From: Microbacterium sufflavum
Lineage (GTDB): Bacteria; Actinomycetota; Actinomycetes; Actinomycetales; Microbacteriaceae
Direction of reading: 5' to 3'
Assembly (NCBI RefSeq): GCF_023101165.1
Contig: NZ_CP078076.1
Location: 3,410,001 to 3,474,000, forward strand
Length of the DNA: 64,000 bases
The position numbers and the translations under genes were made by a program. Position 1 is the stretch's first letter. Each line of letters starts with the position of its first letter. Positions 52,613 through 60,464 of this stretch are shown here, piece by piece. The notes under the pieces were generated by a model. That model was given only the letters and a program-made list of their open reading frames with translations. It did no database searches and was not told the origin of the DNA.

Positions 52613-53083
52613 CTAGGAGGCGGCCTGCTCCTTGATCGACTCGAGCGCGTCGTTGAAGCCGCCGCTGGTGAGCGACGACCCCGCGACGCGGCTCACGTTC
52701 AGCTCGTCGATGGGCTTGCCCACGACCTCGTCCGCGATGCCGTCGATGAACTGGCCCTGATACTGCTCGGTCTCGGGTGCCTTCGGGTCGCCCGTCACCT
52801 CGACGTCGGTCACGACGCCGTCCGCGAGCGTGAGAGTGACCGAGATCTGCTCGACCGTCTCCGGGGTCTGGTACGACCCCTCGGCGGTGTAGGTGCCGTC
52901 GTTGTAGGAGCCCGCGGCGTCGCCCCCGCCGGATGACGAGATCGAACCCGTCGGCGCCGTCGAAGCGTTCGACGAGTCGGCGGCGTCGGGGGTGCCCGCG
53001 CACCCCGCGAGCACGACCAGGCCGGCGACCCCGAGAAGAGCGGAACCGGTGCGGACGGACGTGGGTGCGGTCGTGCGGATCAT
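52613..53083 (-). CDS. FMN-binding domain lipoprotein
   Basis: A 156-residue exported protein. The signal peptide ends in a lipobox (VVLAGCAG, Cys28). After a Ser/Gly-rich linker, the FMN_bind domain contains DGTYTAEGSYQTPETVEQI and the probable flavinylation site AGSSLTSGGFNDAL, which matches the S/T-containing motif modified by ApbE. It would carry a covalent FMN on the outer face of the membrane and pass electrons to or from the membrane reductase of the same operon. A TACCGT box (minus strand, 53120-53125) and GGAGG precede the ATG. Confidence 0.87.
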   Translation of the reverse strand: MIRTTAPTSVRTGSALLGVAGLVVLAGCAGTPDAADSSNASTAPTGSISSSGGGDAAGSYNDGTYTAEGSYQTPETVEQISVTLTLADGVVTDVEVTGDPKAPETEQYQGQFIDGIADEVVGKPIDELNVSRVAGSSLTSGGFNDALESIKEQAAS

Positions 53084-53164
53084 GGGGGCCTCCGTGGGTC
53101 GGGGTCTGTCGATCCTTCGACGGTAGGGACCGCGCCTATGCTCCGGCTGTGCTGTGCCGATGCG

Positions 53165-54199
53165 TCAGGCGTCGCCGCCGAACATGCTCGTCACGGAGCC
53201 GTCCTCGAACACCTCGTGGATCGCCCTGGCCAGCAGGGGGGCGATCGGCAGGATCGTGAGGTTGTCCCAGCGGCGCGACGCCGACAGCGGGATCGTGTCC
53301 GTCACGACGACCTCATCGATCGAGGCGTCCTGCAACCGCTCCGAGGCGGGGTCGCTGAAGATCGCGTGGGTCGCGGCCACGATCACACGGTGCGCGCCGT
53401 TGGCCTTGAGCGCCTGAGCGGCCTTCACGATCGTGCCACCGGTGTCGATCATGTCGTCGACCAGAAGGCACGTGCGCCCCTCGACGGCGCCGACGATCTC
53501 GTGCACCGACACCTGGTTGGCGACCTTCGGGTCGCGGCGCTTGTGGATGATCGCGAGCGGCGCACCGAGGCTGTCCGACCACGTGTCGGCGACGCGGACG
53601 CGGCCCATGTCGGGCGAGACGACCGTGAGGATCTCGCGGTCCTCCGGGCTCAGCGTGCGCTCGAAGTGGTCGAGCAGCACCGGCTTGGCGAAGAGATGGT
53701 CGACCGGGCCGTCGAAGAAGCCCTGGATCTGCGCCGCGTGCAGGTCGACGCTCATGACGCGGTCGGCGCCGGCCGTCTTGAGCAGGTCGGCGACCAGGCG
53801 GGCGCTGATCGGCTCACGGCCGCGGCCCTTCTTGTCCTGGCGCGAATACGGATAGTAGGGGGCGACGACGGTGATGCGCTTGGCCGACGCGCGCTTGGCG
53901 GCGTCGATCATGATGAGCGTCTCCATGAGCCACTCGTTCACCGGTTCGCCGAAGGTCTGGATGAGGAAGAGGTCGACGCCGCGGATCGAAACCTCGAAGC
54001 GGGCGTAGATCTCCCCCGACGCGAACGTGCGGTGCTCCACCGGCGCGATCTCGGTGCCCAGGGCCTCGGCGACGGCCGCTGTCAGCTCGGGGTGGGAGCG
54101 CCCGCCCGCGACGACGAGCCGCTTCTTGGTCTTCGCGATGATCCCGGGGGCCACCCCGTTGTCGCGATCCAGGTCGACCGTCTTCTTCTTCCGGGCCAT
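53165..54199 (-). CDS. prs: Ribose-phosphate pyrophosphokinase
   Basis: A 344-residue PRPP synthase that supplies nucleotide, histidine and tryptophan synthesis. Motifs are TFASGEIYARFEVSIRG, APYYPYSRQDKKGRGREPIS (ATP/catalytic flexible loop), MSVDLHAAQIQGFF and the PRPP loop LLVDDMIDTGGTIVKAA. An extra basic N-terminus (ARKKKTVDLDRDNG) makes it about 20-25 residues longer than E. coli Prs. It starts seven bases after glmU; the ribosome site GGAG is only one base from the ATG. Confidence 0.94.
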   Translation of the reverse strand: MARKKKTVDLDRDNGVAPGIIAKTKKRLVVAGGRSHPELTAAVAEALGTEIAPVEHRTFASGEIYARFEVSIRGVDLFLIQTFGEPVNEWLMETLIMIDAAKRASAKRITVVAPYYPYSRQDKKGRGREPISARLVADLLKTAGADRVMSVDLHAAQIQGFFDGPVDHLFAKPVLLDHFERTLSPEDREILTVVSPDMGRVRVADTWSDSLGAPLAIIHKRRDPKVANQVSVHEIVGAVEGRTCLLVDDMIDTGGTIVKAAQALKANGAHRVIVAATHAIFSDPASERLQDASIDEVVVTDTIPLSASRRWDNLTILPIAPLLARAIHEVFEDGSVTSMFGGDA

Positions 54200-54206
54200 G
54201 CTCCGC

Positions 54207-55637
54207 CTATTCCGCCGTGTTCTCCCGGGCCGCGGCGTCCGCCGCCCCCGTGCCTGCTCTGTTCTTCTCGACCCACCCCTCGACGTTGCGCTGGGGGGCC
54301 ACGCTCATGGCCAGGGCACCGGCGGGGACGTCCTTGCGGACGACGGCGCCGGCACCGGTCTTCGCACCAGCACCCAGCCTAACGGGCGCGACCAGGACCG
54401 TGTGCGAGCCGGTGTGGACCTCGTCGCCGATCTCGGTGCGGTGCTTGTTCACGTCGTCGTAGTTGGCGGTGATGGTGCTCGCGCCCAGGTTGACCCCGCG
54501 GCCGATCGTCGCATCCCCCACGTAGGAGAGGTGCGGCACCTTGCTGCCCTCGCCGATCTCGGCGTTCTTCGTCTCGACGTACGCGCCGATCTTGCCCTTG
54601 GCGCCCAGCACGGTGCCGGGACGGAGGAAGGAGAAGGGCCCGACGGTCGCCTCGGCGCCGATCACGGCGAGCGTGGCGTCGGTGCGCCGCACCACCGCGT
54701 CCTCCCCCACCTCGCAGGTGACCAGCGTCGTGTCGGGACCGATCGTGGCGCCCGCGGCGACGGTGGTCGCGCGCAGGATCTGCGTGTTCGGCAGGAGCGT
54801 CACGTCGGGTGCCAGGGTGACGTCGTCGTCGATCCACGTGGTCGCCGGATCGATCACCGTGACGCCCTCGAGCTGCCAGCGGCGCACGATGCGGGCGTTC
54901 AAGCGGCGGCCGACCTCGGCGAGCTGCGCACGGTCGTTCACCCCGAACGTGACCTCGACGTCGTCGACGACCGAGGCGGCCACGCGGTCGCCGTCGCGGC
55001 GCAGCAGCCCGGGCACATCGGTCAGGTACATCTCGCCCTGCGCGTTGTCGACGCCCACCTGCGGCAGGTACGTGCGCAGCGTCGCGGCACGGAACACGTA
55101 CATGCCGGCGTTGATCTCGGTGACCGCGGCCTCCTCGGCCGTCGCGTCCTTCTGCTCGACGATGCGGTCGACACCGCCGTCCGCGTCGCGGATCACCCGG
55201 CCGTAGCCGGTGGGGTCGTCGACCAGGGCCGTCATGAGGGTGGCCGCCGCACCGGAGGCGCGGTGCTCCTCCAGGAACGCGGTGAGCGTCTCGGCGTCCG
55301 CGAGCGGGCAGTCGCCCGAGAGCACGAGCACATCGCCGTCGAAGTCGCCGGGCAGCGCATCGACCGCGACCTGCACGGCCCGCCCCGTGCCCGGCACGTC
55401 GTCCTGGTCGACGAACACCGCATCGGGGTAGTCCTCCGCGAGCGCGGCCACCACCTGGTCGCGCTCGTGACGCACGACGACCTCGATGTGCGCGGCCTGC
55501 AGCCGACGCGCCGTGGTGAGCACGTGCCCGACGAGCGGTCGGCCGCCGATGGGGTGCAGCACCTTGGGCAGCCGCGACTTCATGCGGGTGCCCTGACCTG
55601 CGGCGAGGACGACGATGGCGAGATTGTTCCCAGTCAT
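54207..55637 (-). CDS. glmU: Bifunctional GlmU: N-acetylglucosamine-1-phosphate uridyltransferase and acetyltransferase
   Basis: A 476-residue enzyme making UDP-GlcNAc for peptidoglycan. The uridyltransferase half has VLAAGQGTRMKSRLPKVLHPIGG, DVPGTGRAVQVA, LVLSGDCPLADAETL and TEINAGMYVF. The acetyltransferase half is a left-handed beta-helix with VGPFSFLRPGTVLG, KVPHLSYVGDATIGRGVNLGA and TITANYDDVNKHRTEIGD. Its ATG lies one base after the 3' end of the tRNA-Gln, with no other usable start before the nucleotide loop. Removal of the tRNA would leave an almost leaderless message. Confidence 0.95.
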   Translation of the reverse strand: MTGNNLAIVVLAAGQGTRMKSRLPKVLHPIGGRPLVGHVLTTARRLQAAHIEVVVRHERDQVVAALAEDYPDAVFVDQDDVPGTGRAVQVAVDALPGDFDGDVLVLSGDCPLADAETLTAFLEEHRASGAAATLMTALVDDPTGYGRVIRDADGGVDRIVEQKDATAEEAAVTEINAGMYVFRAATLRTYLPQVGVDNAQGEMYLTDVPGLLRRDGDRVAASVVDDVEVTFGVNDRAQLAEVGRRLNARIVRRWQLEGVTVIDPATTWIDDDVTLAPDVTLLPNTQILRATTVAAGATIGPDTTLVTCEVGEDAVVRRTDATLAVIGAEATVGPFSFLRPGTVLGAKGKIGAYVETKNAEIGEGSKVPHLSYVGDATIGRGVNLGASTITANYDDVNKHRTEIGDEVHTGSHTVLVAPVRLGAGAKTGAGAVVRKDVPAGALAMSVAPQRNVEGWVEKNRAGTGAADAAARENTAE

Positions 55638-55638
55638 G

Positions 55639-55710
55639 CTCCGCCGCCAGGACTCGAACCTAGACCTCACAGCTCCAAAGGCTGTCGTGCTGCCATTACA
55701 CCACGGCGGA
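55639..55710 (-). tRNA. tRNA-Gln (anticodon UUG)
   Basis: A 72-base cloverleaf on the minus strand: acceptor TCCGCCG/CGGCGGA, D stem GTG/CAC, anticodon stem ACAGC/GCTGT with loop CTTTGGA (anticodon TTG), variable GAGGT, T arm CTAGG-TTCGAGT-CCTGG, and discriminator G. The 3' CCA is not encoded; the following bases are C then the ATG of glmU. The same linkage to glmU is known in other actinobacteria as I recall. Confidence 0.95.
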
Positions 55711-55824
55711 CCGCGGCCCCCGCGTGGGCACCGCCCGACAAGTCTGCCACGTCCCCGCTCGTGTTCCGATGCACGCCCGGGTGGCCGACATCGCGACGAA
55801 ACACGGCTCTGCGATGCTGGGGCC

Positions 55825-56337
55825 ATGAGCGACGTCGTCATCACCCGCATCGCCTCCGCCACGCCGGACCTCGCGGCGTTCGTGTCCGCGCATCACGCCG
55901 AGATGCAGGGCACCGCGCCACCCGAGAGCCAGCACGCCCTGCCCATCGACGGACTCCTCGCACCGCACGTGCGCCTGTTCGCCGCCACCCTGGACGACCG
56001 CATCGTCGGCACGGGCGCCCTCGCCACGGTCGACCACGGGCACGAGGAGCTCAAGTCGATGCGCACCGACCCCGCACTGCGCGGCCGCGGCATCGGACGC
56101 ACCCTGGTGCGGTTCCTCCTCGACGACGCCACCGCCCGCGGGGTGCGCCGGGTGTCGCTGGAGACCGGGCGCGACGACTTCTTCCTGCCCGCGGTCGCGA
56201 TGTACACCCGCGCGGGCTTCCGCGAGTGCGCGGCGTTCGGCCGCTACCGGCCGGATCCGCACAGCGTGTTCCTGACTCTGGAGCTGCCCGCCCGCGGGTC
56301 GGCGGACGACGGGGCGCACGCGATAATGAACGCATGA
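55825..56337 (+). CDS. GNAT-family N-acetyltransferase
   Basis: A 170-residue acetyltransferase. The acetyl-CoA loop reads TDPALRGRGIGRTLVRFLL, followed by RVSLETGRDDFFLPAVAMYTRAGFRECAAFGRY-type text (quoted in part), the usual C-terminal strand and helix. The segment HEELKSMRTDP precedes the CoA loop. It resembles PhnO/YtmI-like members; the substrate is unknown. A weak -10 (GATGCT) lies six bases before the ATG. It overlaps the MarR gene, so the pair may form a small self-regulated unit. Confidence 0.85.
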   Translation: MSDVVITRIASATPDLAAFVSAHHAEMQGTAPPESQHALPIDGLLAPHVRLFAATLDDRIVGTGALATVDHGHEELKSMRTDPALRGRGIGRTLVRFLLDDATARGVRRVSLETGRDDFFLPAVAMYTRAGFRECAAFGRYRPDPHSVFLTLELPARGSADDGAHAIMNA

Positions 56338-56828
56338 GCGAGGCGGATGAGGTCGACCGGATCGTCGGCGCGTGGAACACGCAGCGGCCCGACCTCGACT
56401 TCTCCCCGCTCGAGGTGCTGTCGCGGATGGACCGGCTGTCGCGTCACCTCGACCGCGCCCGCCGCGAGGTGTTCCGCCGCAGCGACCTCGAGTCGTGGGA
56501 GTGGGACGTGCTGTCGGCGCTGCGCCGCGCCGGCGCCCCCTTCCAGCTCTCTCCGAAGCAGCTGCTGCAGCAGACCCTCGTGTCCAGCGGCACCATGACC
56601 AACCGGATCGACCGGCTGGTCGGGCGGCGGCTGGTGCGCAGGGAGGCCGACCCCGGCGACGGCCGCAGCGTGCTGGTGACGCTCACCGACGACGGGCGCA
56701 TCCGGGTGGACGCGGCGATCACCCGGCTGGTCGACGCGGAGGCCGAGCTGCTCAGGGCACTGTCGCGCGGCGACCGCGAACGGCTCGCCGGTCTGCTGCG
56801 CAAGCTCAGCCTGAGCTTCGACGCCTGA
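56334..56828 (+). CDS. MarR-family transcriptional regulator
   Basis: A 164-residue winged-helix repressor-like protein. The core reads LESWEWDVLSALRRAG, LSPKQLLQQTLVSSGTMTNRIDRLVGRRLVRREADPGDGRSVLVTLTDDG (quoted in part), the standard MarR recognition helix and wing. ATGA overlap with the GNAT gene. The ligand is unknown; regulation of its own operon is likely. Confidence 0.9.
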   Translation: MSEADEVDRIVGAWNTQRPDLDFSPLEVLSRMDRLSRHLDRARREVFRRSDLESWEWDVLSALRRAGAPFQLSPKQLLQQTLVSSGTMTNRIDRLVGRRLVRREADPGDGRSVLVTLTDDGRIRVDAAITRLVDAEAELLRALSRGDRERLAGLLRKLSLSFDA

Positions 56829-56901
56829 CGCCGCTCACGCGTGCGCGGCGGATGTCGGCGGCCCGGGGCAGGATAGCCACGGATCACGACAAAGGAGCGG
56901 C

Positions 56902-57651
56902 ATGCGCATCGCAGTGGCAGGCGGGACAGGACGGATCGGGCGGCTCGTGGTGGAGGAGGCGCGACGGCGAGGCCATGACGCGATCTCCCTCAGCCGCGGC
57001 GAAGGGGTGGACCTGACGACGGGCGAGGGTCTCGCGGCGAGGCTCGACGGGGTCGAGGCCGTGATCGACGCGACCAATCCCCCGGTGTCCGACGTCGCAG
57101 AGGCCGAGCGCGTGTTCGCGACGGTGACGCGCACCCTCCTGGTCGCCGGAGCCGCCGCCGGGGTCGCCCACCACGTGGCCCTGTCGATCGCGGCGCTCGA
57201 TCGGGTGCAGGGCAACCCGCACTACTTCGGCAAGCGGGCCCAGGAGCGCGATGTCGCCCGCGGCGCCGTGCCCTTCACGATCGTGCGCGCGACGCAGTTC
57301 CACGACTTCCCCGCCATGATCGCCGAGTGGTCGATCGTCGACGGCGAGGGCGTCGTCCCCCCGCTGCTGCTGCAGCCGATCGCCCCGGCGGACGTGGCGG
57401 TCGCCCTCGTCGAGACGGCCGCTGCCCCCGCGCTGGGCGGATCCTTCGACATCGCCGGGCCCCGCACCGAAGACGCCGTCGACATGGCCAGGCGCACCTT
57501 CGCCGCCCGCGGACGAGAGCTTCCGCTGCGCGCCTCGTGGCGCGGTGCGGCTCTGGGCGTCGAGTTCGCGGGCGAGGTGCTGCTCCCCGCCGAGGGAGCC
57601 CGGCTCGCCCCCACCACGTTCGACGACTGGATCGCCGCCGGGGCGGACTGA
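56902..57651 (+). CDS. NAD(P)-binding atypical SDR (NmrA-like) protein
   Basis: A 249-residue protein with the Rossmann motif IAVAGGTGRIGRLVVEEA and the NmrA/atypical SDR pattern GNPHYFGKRAQERDV, then VPFTIVRATQFHDFPAM. It has no clear Tyr-Lys catalytic pair beyond the Tyr in HYFGKRAQE, which could serve as Y-x3-K-like. Probably a quinone- or NADPH-sensing reductase. AAAGGAG lies before the ATG. Confidence 0.82.
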   Translation: MRIAVAGGTGRIGRLVVEEARRRGHDAISLSRGEGVDLTTGEGLAARLDGVEAVIDATNPPVSDVAEAERVFATVTRTLLVAGAAAGVAHHVALSIAALDRVQGNPHYFGKRAQERDVARGAVPFTIVRATQFHDFPAMIAEWSIVDGEGVVPPLLLQPIAPADVAVALVETAAAPALGGSFDIAGPRTEDAVDMARRTFAARGRELPLRASWRGAALGVEFAGEVLLPAEGARLAPTTFDDWIAAGAD

Positions 57652-57675
57652 GCCGAGCCGACCGGCGCCGTCGCC

Positions 57676-57681
57676 TAGGGT
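57676..57681 (+). promoter_or_regulatory. Candidate -10 box of the pseudouridine synthase gene
   Basis: TAGGGT, 35 bases before the ATG at 57717. A seven-base inverted repeat (GGAGGGG, loop TCCCG, CCCCTCC; 57682-57700) lies right at the expected transcription start. Confidence 0.35.
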
Positions 57682-57716
57682 GGAGGGGTCCCGCCCCTCC
57701 TGCCGAAGGCCGAACA

Positions 57717-58640
57717 ATGGGCATGCCCTCCCCGCTCCCCGTGCGCGACGGCGTCGGCGCCACGCGGTTGCACGTTCCGCTGACCGGGGATTGGCCGACG
57801 ATCGCGGACTACATGGTCGAGCGGTTCTTCCACCTCGACCCCGAGCGGCTGCTCGTGCGGTTCGACCGCGGCGAGATCGTCGCCCGCGACGGACGACCGC
57901 TCAGGCGGGAGACGCCGCTGGGCGCCGAGGAGTTCGTCTGGTACTACCGGGAGCCGCCCGTCGAGAAGGAGATCCCCTTCACCGAGGAGATCCTGCACGA
58001 GGACGACCACCTCGTCGTGATCGACAAGCCGCACTTCCTGCCCACCACCCCGGGCGGGAAGTACCTGCAGAACTCCGCTCTCGTGCGGCTGCGCAACCGG
58101 CTCGGCAACCCGGAGCTCACGCCGATCCACCGCCTCGACCGCGCGACCGCCGGGCTACTGATGTTCTCCGTCCGCCCCGCCACCCGCGGCGCCTACCAGC
58201 TGCTGTTCGAGGATCGACGGGTCGAGAAGGTGTACGAGGCCGTATCGGCCCGGCCCGCCGGCTGGGATCCCTCCCGCTTCCCGCTGGTGTACCGCACCCA
58301 CATCGAGAAGCACCGCGGAGAGGTGCGCGTGCAGGTCGACGACACCCGGGAGCCCAACTCGGAGACGCTCATCGACGTGATCGACGCCGACGACCGCGTG
58401 GTGCACACCCTGCTGCGCCCGCACAGCGGCAAGATGCACCAGTTGCGCGTGCACCTGGCCGCGCTCGGACTGGGCATCCTGCACGACGGCTTCTACCCGG
58501 AGCTGCTGCCCGAGCAGCCCGACGACTTCTCCCGGCCCCTGCAGCTCCTGGCGCGGGAACTGCGGTTCCTCGACCCGCTCACCGGTGAGGAGCGCGTGTT
58601 CACCACCCGCCGGAGCCTGCAGGACGCCCCGGCACGCTGA
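57717..58640 (+). CDS. RluA-family pseudouridine synthase
   Basis: A 307-residue RNA-modifying enzyme converting uridine to pseudouridine. An S4-like N-terminal part is followed by the catalytic motif PIHRLDRATAGLLMF (catalytic Asp) and LLRPHSGKMHQLRVHLAALG. ILHEDDHLVVIDKPHFLPTTP is the family entry strand. ATG at 57717 or 57723 (MPSPLPVRD) both fit. The target RNA is not predictable. Confidence 0.9.
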   Translation: MGMPSPLPVRDGVGATRLHVPLTGDWPTIADYMVERFFHLDPERLLVRFDRGEIVARDGRPLRRETPLGAEEFVWYYREPPVEKEIPFTEEILHEDDHLVVIDKPHFLPTTPGGKYLQNSALVRLRNRLGNPELTPIHRLDRATAGLLMFSVRPATRGAYQLLFEDRRVEKVYEAVSARPAGWDPSRFPLVYRTHIEKHRGEVRVQVDDTREPNSETLIDVIDADDRVVHTLLRPHSGKMHQLRVHLAALGLGILHDGFYPELLPEQPDDFSRPLQLLARELRFLDPLTGEERVFTTRRSLQDAPAR

Positions 58641-58658
58641 CCCGCGCCCCACCGGGGG

Positions 58659-59318
58659 TCAGCGTCGCATGATCCTCCGGGCGAGCCGCGCTCCCAGCAA
58701 CTGCACCAGGTGCACGAACACCACGATAAGGATGATGGCGGCCCACATCACGATCGGCTCGAACTGCCGGAAACCGTAGATCTGCGCGAACGCACCCAGG
58801 CCGCCGCCGCCGATCAGACCGGCCATCGCGGTCATGTCGATGAGCGCGACCACGATGAACGTGTAGCCGAGGATCAGCGGTCCGAGGGACTCCGGGATCG
58901 CGACCGTGAACAGGATGCGCCACGGCCCCGCCCCCATCGCCCGCGCCGCCTCGATCACGCCGGGCGACACCGACACGAGGTGCTGCTCCACGATGCGGCC
59001 GATCGCGAACGCCGCCGCGAGCCCGATGATGAACGCGCCCGCCGTGGTGCCGATGCCCGACCCCACCACGAGCCGTGCGAACGGCTGCGCGACGGCCATG
59101 AAGATCACGAACGGGATGGGTCGGAAGAAGTTGACCCCCAGGTTGACGAGCACCGAGACGACCCGGTTCTGCAGGAGTCCACCGGGGCGCGTGATGTAGA
59201 GGATGATGCCGATCGCAAGACCGAGGATCCCGCCGAGCACGAGCGCGAACGACGCCATGTACAGCGTCTCCAGTGCGGCCGACCAGAACTCGGGCCACAG
59301 TTCGTTCAGACGATCCAT
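58659..59318 (-). CDS. metI: D-methionine ABC transporter permease
   Basis: A 219-residue MetI-type permease with five helices. The EAA loop appears as VIEAARAMGAGPWRILFTVAIPESL, then DMTAMAGLIGGGGLG. It shares a base with the metN stop codon. With MetN and MetQ it imports methionine. Confidence 0.93.
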   Translation of the reverse strand: MDRLNELWPEFWSAALETLYMASFALVLGGILGLAIGIILYITRPGGLLQNRVVSVLVNLGVNFFRPIPFVIFMAVAQPFARLVVGSGIGTTAGAFIIGLAAAFAIGRIVEQHLVSVSPGVIEAARAMGAGPWRILFTVAIPESLGPLILGYTFIVVALIDMTAMAGLIGGGGLGAFAQIYGFRQFEPIVMWAAIILIVVFVHLVQLLGARLARRIMRR

Positions 59319-60361
59319 CAGCGGGCCTCCTCTGCGGCGATCACGGTCACGTCCACGCGCTCACCGATCGTGGTGAGCGCCCTGTCGATCGCGGAGGAGT
59401 CGCCGCGGATCGCGAGCGTCAGGTGCCCGAACGCCCTGCCCCGGATGTCGTTGATGCCGCCGTACACGAGCTCGAAGTCGAGTCCGGCGGCCGCGAGGTC
59501 GAGGAACACCTGCGCCTGCGACGAGTCGCCGTCGCGGAACGAGAACGTGACGAGGCGCCCGCGATGCCGCTCGCGCAGCACGGCGAGCTCGGACGGCGAC
59601 GGCACGCCCTTCACGACCGTGCCGACGAAGCGCTGCGACGCCGGGTTCTGCGGCGCCGAGAACACGTCGAACACGTCGCCGCGCTCGATCACGCGACCGT
59701 TCTCCATCACGGCGACCTTGGTCGCGATCGTCTGGATGACGTCCATCTCGTGGGTGATGACCACGATGGTGACGCCCTGCTCCTCGTTGACCCGCTTGAG
59801 CAGGTCGAGGACCTCGTGCGTGGTCTGCGGGTCGAGGGCGCTGGTGGCCTCGTCGGCGAGCAGGATCGCGGGCTTGGTGGCCAGGGCCCGGGCGATGCCG
59901 ACGCGCTGCTTCTGGCCGCCGGACAGCTGCTCGGGGTAGGCCTTCGCCTTGTCGGACAGCCCCACGAACGACAGCAGCTCGGTCACCCGCGCCTCGATGT
60001 CGGGCTTCGACCAGCCGGCCAGCGTCAGCGGGTAGGCCACGTTCGACCGCACGGTGCGCGAGGAGAACAGGTTGAACTGCTGGAAGATCATGCCGATGCC
60101 GCCGCGCACGCGGCGCAGTTCGCGTTCGCCGAGCGTGGTGAGATCGACGCCGTCGACCGTGATGGTGCCGCTCGTCGCCGGCTCCAGGGCGTTGATCAGG
60201 CGCACCAGCGTCGACTTGCCGGCGCCGGAGTAGCCGATGATGCCGTACACATCGCCCTGGTCGATGTCGAGGGTCACGTCGTCGACGGCGACGACCTCCG
60301 GTTCACCGTGACTGCGGGAGGGGTAGGTCTTGGACACGTTCGTCAGGGAGACGATCGGCAT
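59318..60361 (-). CDS. metN: Methionine ABC transporter ATP-binding protein with NIL domain
   Basis: A 347-residue ATPase. Walker A is IIGYSGAGKSTLVRLIN, signature EQLSGGQKQRVGIARAL, Walker B ILLADEATSALDPQTT. The C-terminal NIL domain (about 265-347, RLVTFSFRDGDSSQAQVFLDLAAAG) binds methionine and inhibits transport in E. coli MetN, so feedback control is expected here. Two hairpins separate it from metQ. Confidence 0.95.
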   Translation of the reverse strand: MPIVSLTNVSKTYPSRSHGEPEVVAVDDVTLDIDQGDVYGIIGYSGAGKSTLVRLINALEPATSGTITVDGVDLTTLGERELRRVRGGIGMIFQQFNLFSSRTVRSNVAYPLTLAGWSKPDIEARVTELLSFVGLSDKAKAYPEQLSGGQKQRVGIARALATKPAILLADEATSALDPQTTHEVLDLLKRVNEEQGVTIVVITHEMDVIQTIATKVAVMENGRVIERGDVFDVFSAPQNPASQRFVGTVVKGVPSPSELAVLRERHRGRLVTFSFRDGDSSQAQVFLDLAAAGLDFELVYGGINDIRGRAFGHLTLAIRGDSSAIDRALTTIGERVDVTVIAAEEAR

Positions 60362-60390
60362 GTGCTGCTCCGGTCTGGGTCTCGGGAAAC

Positions 60391-60460
60391 GGAGAATCGG
60401 GCGACGCGAGAGGCGCCACCCGATTCTCCCTCATGGGGTGGGGGTGCCCCGCACCCCCAC
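60391..60460 (-). terminator. Two consecutive hairpins between metQ and metN
   Basis: The first, nearer metQ, is GTGGGGGTGC/GCACCCCCAC (60438-60447 and 60451-60460, loop of three). The second is GGAGAATCGGG/CCCGATTCTCC (60391-60401 and 60419-60429). They probably reduce metNI expression or protect the metQ mRNA. Confidence 0.55.
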
Positions 60461-60464
60461 TGCG

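Noticed and set aside
54027..56333. Open frame that would extend the MarR protein to 933 residues
   Set aside because: The extension runs antisense to prs, glmU and the tRNA. The MarR fold is complete from ATG 56334, which overlaps the GNAT stop.
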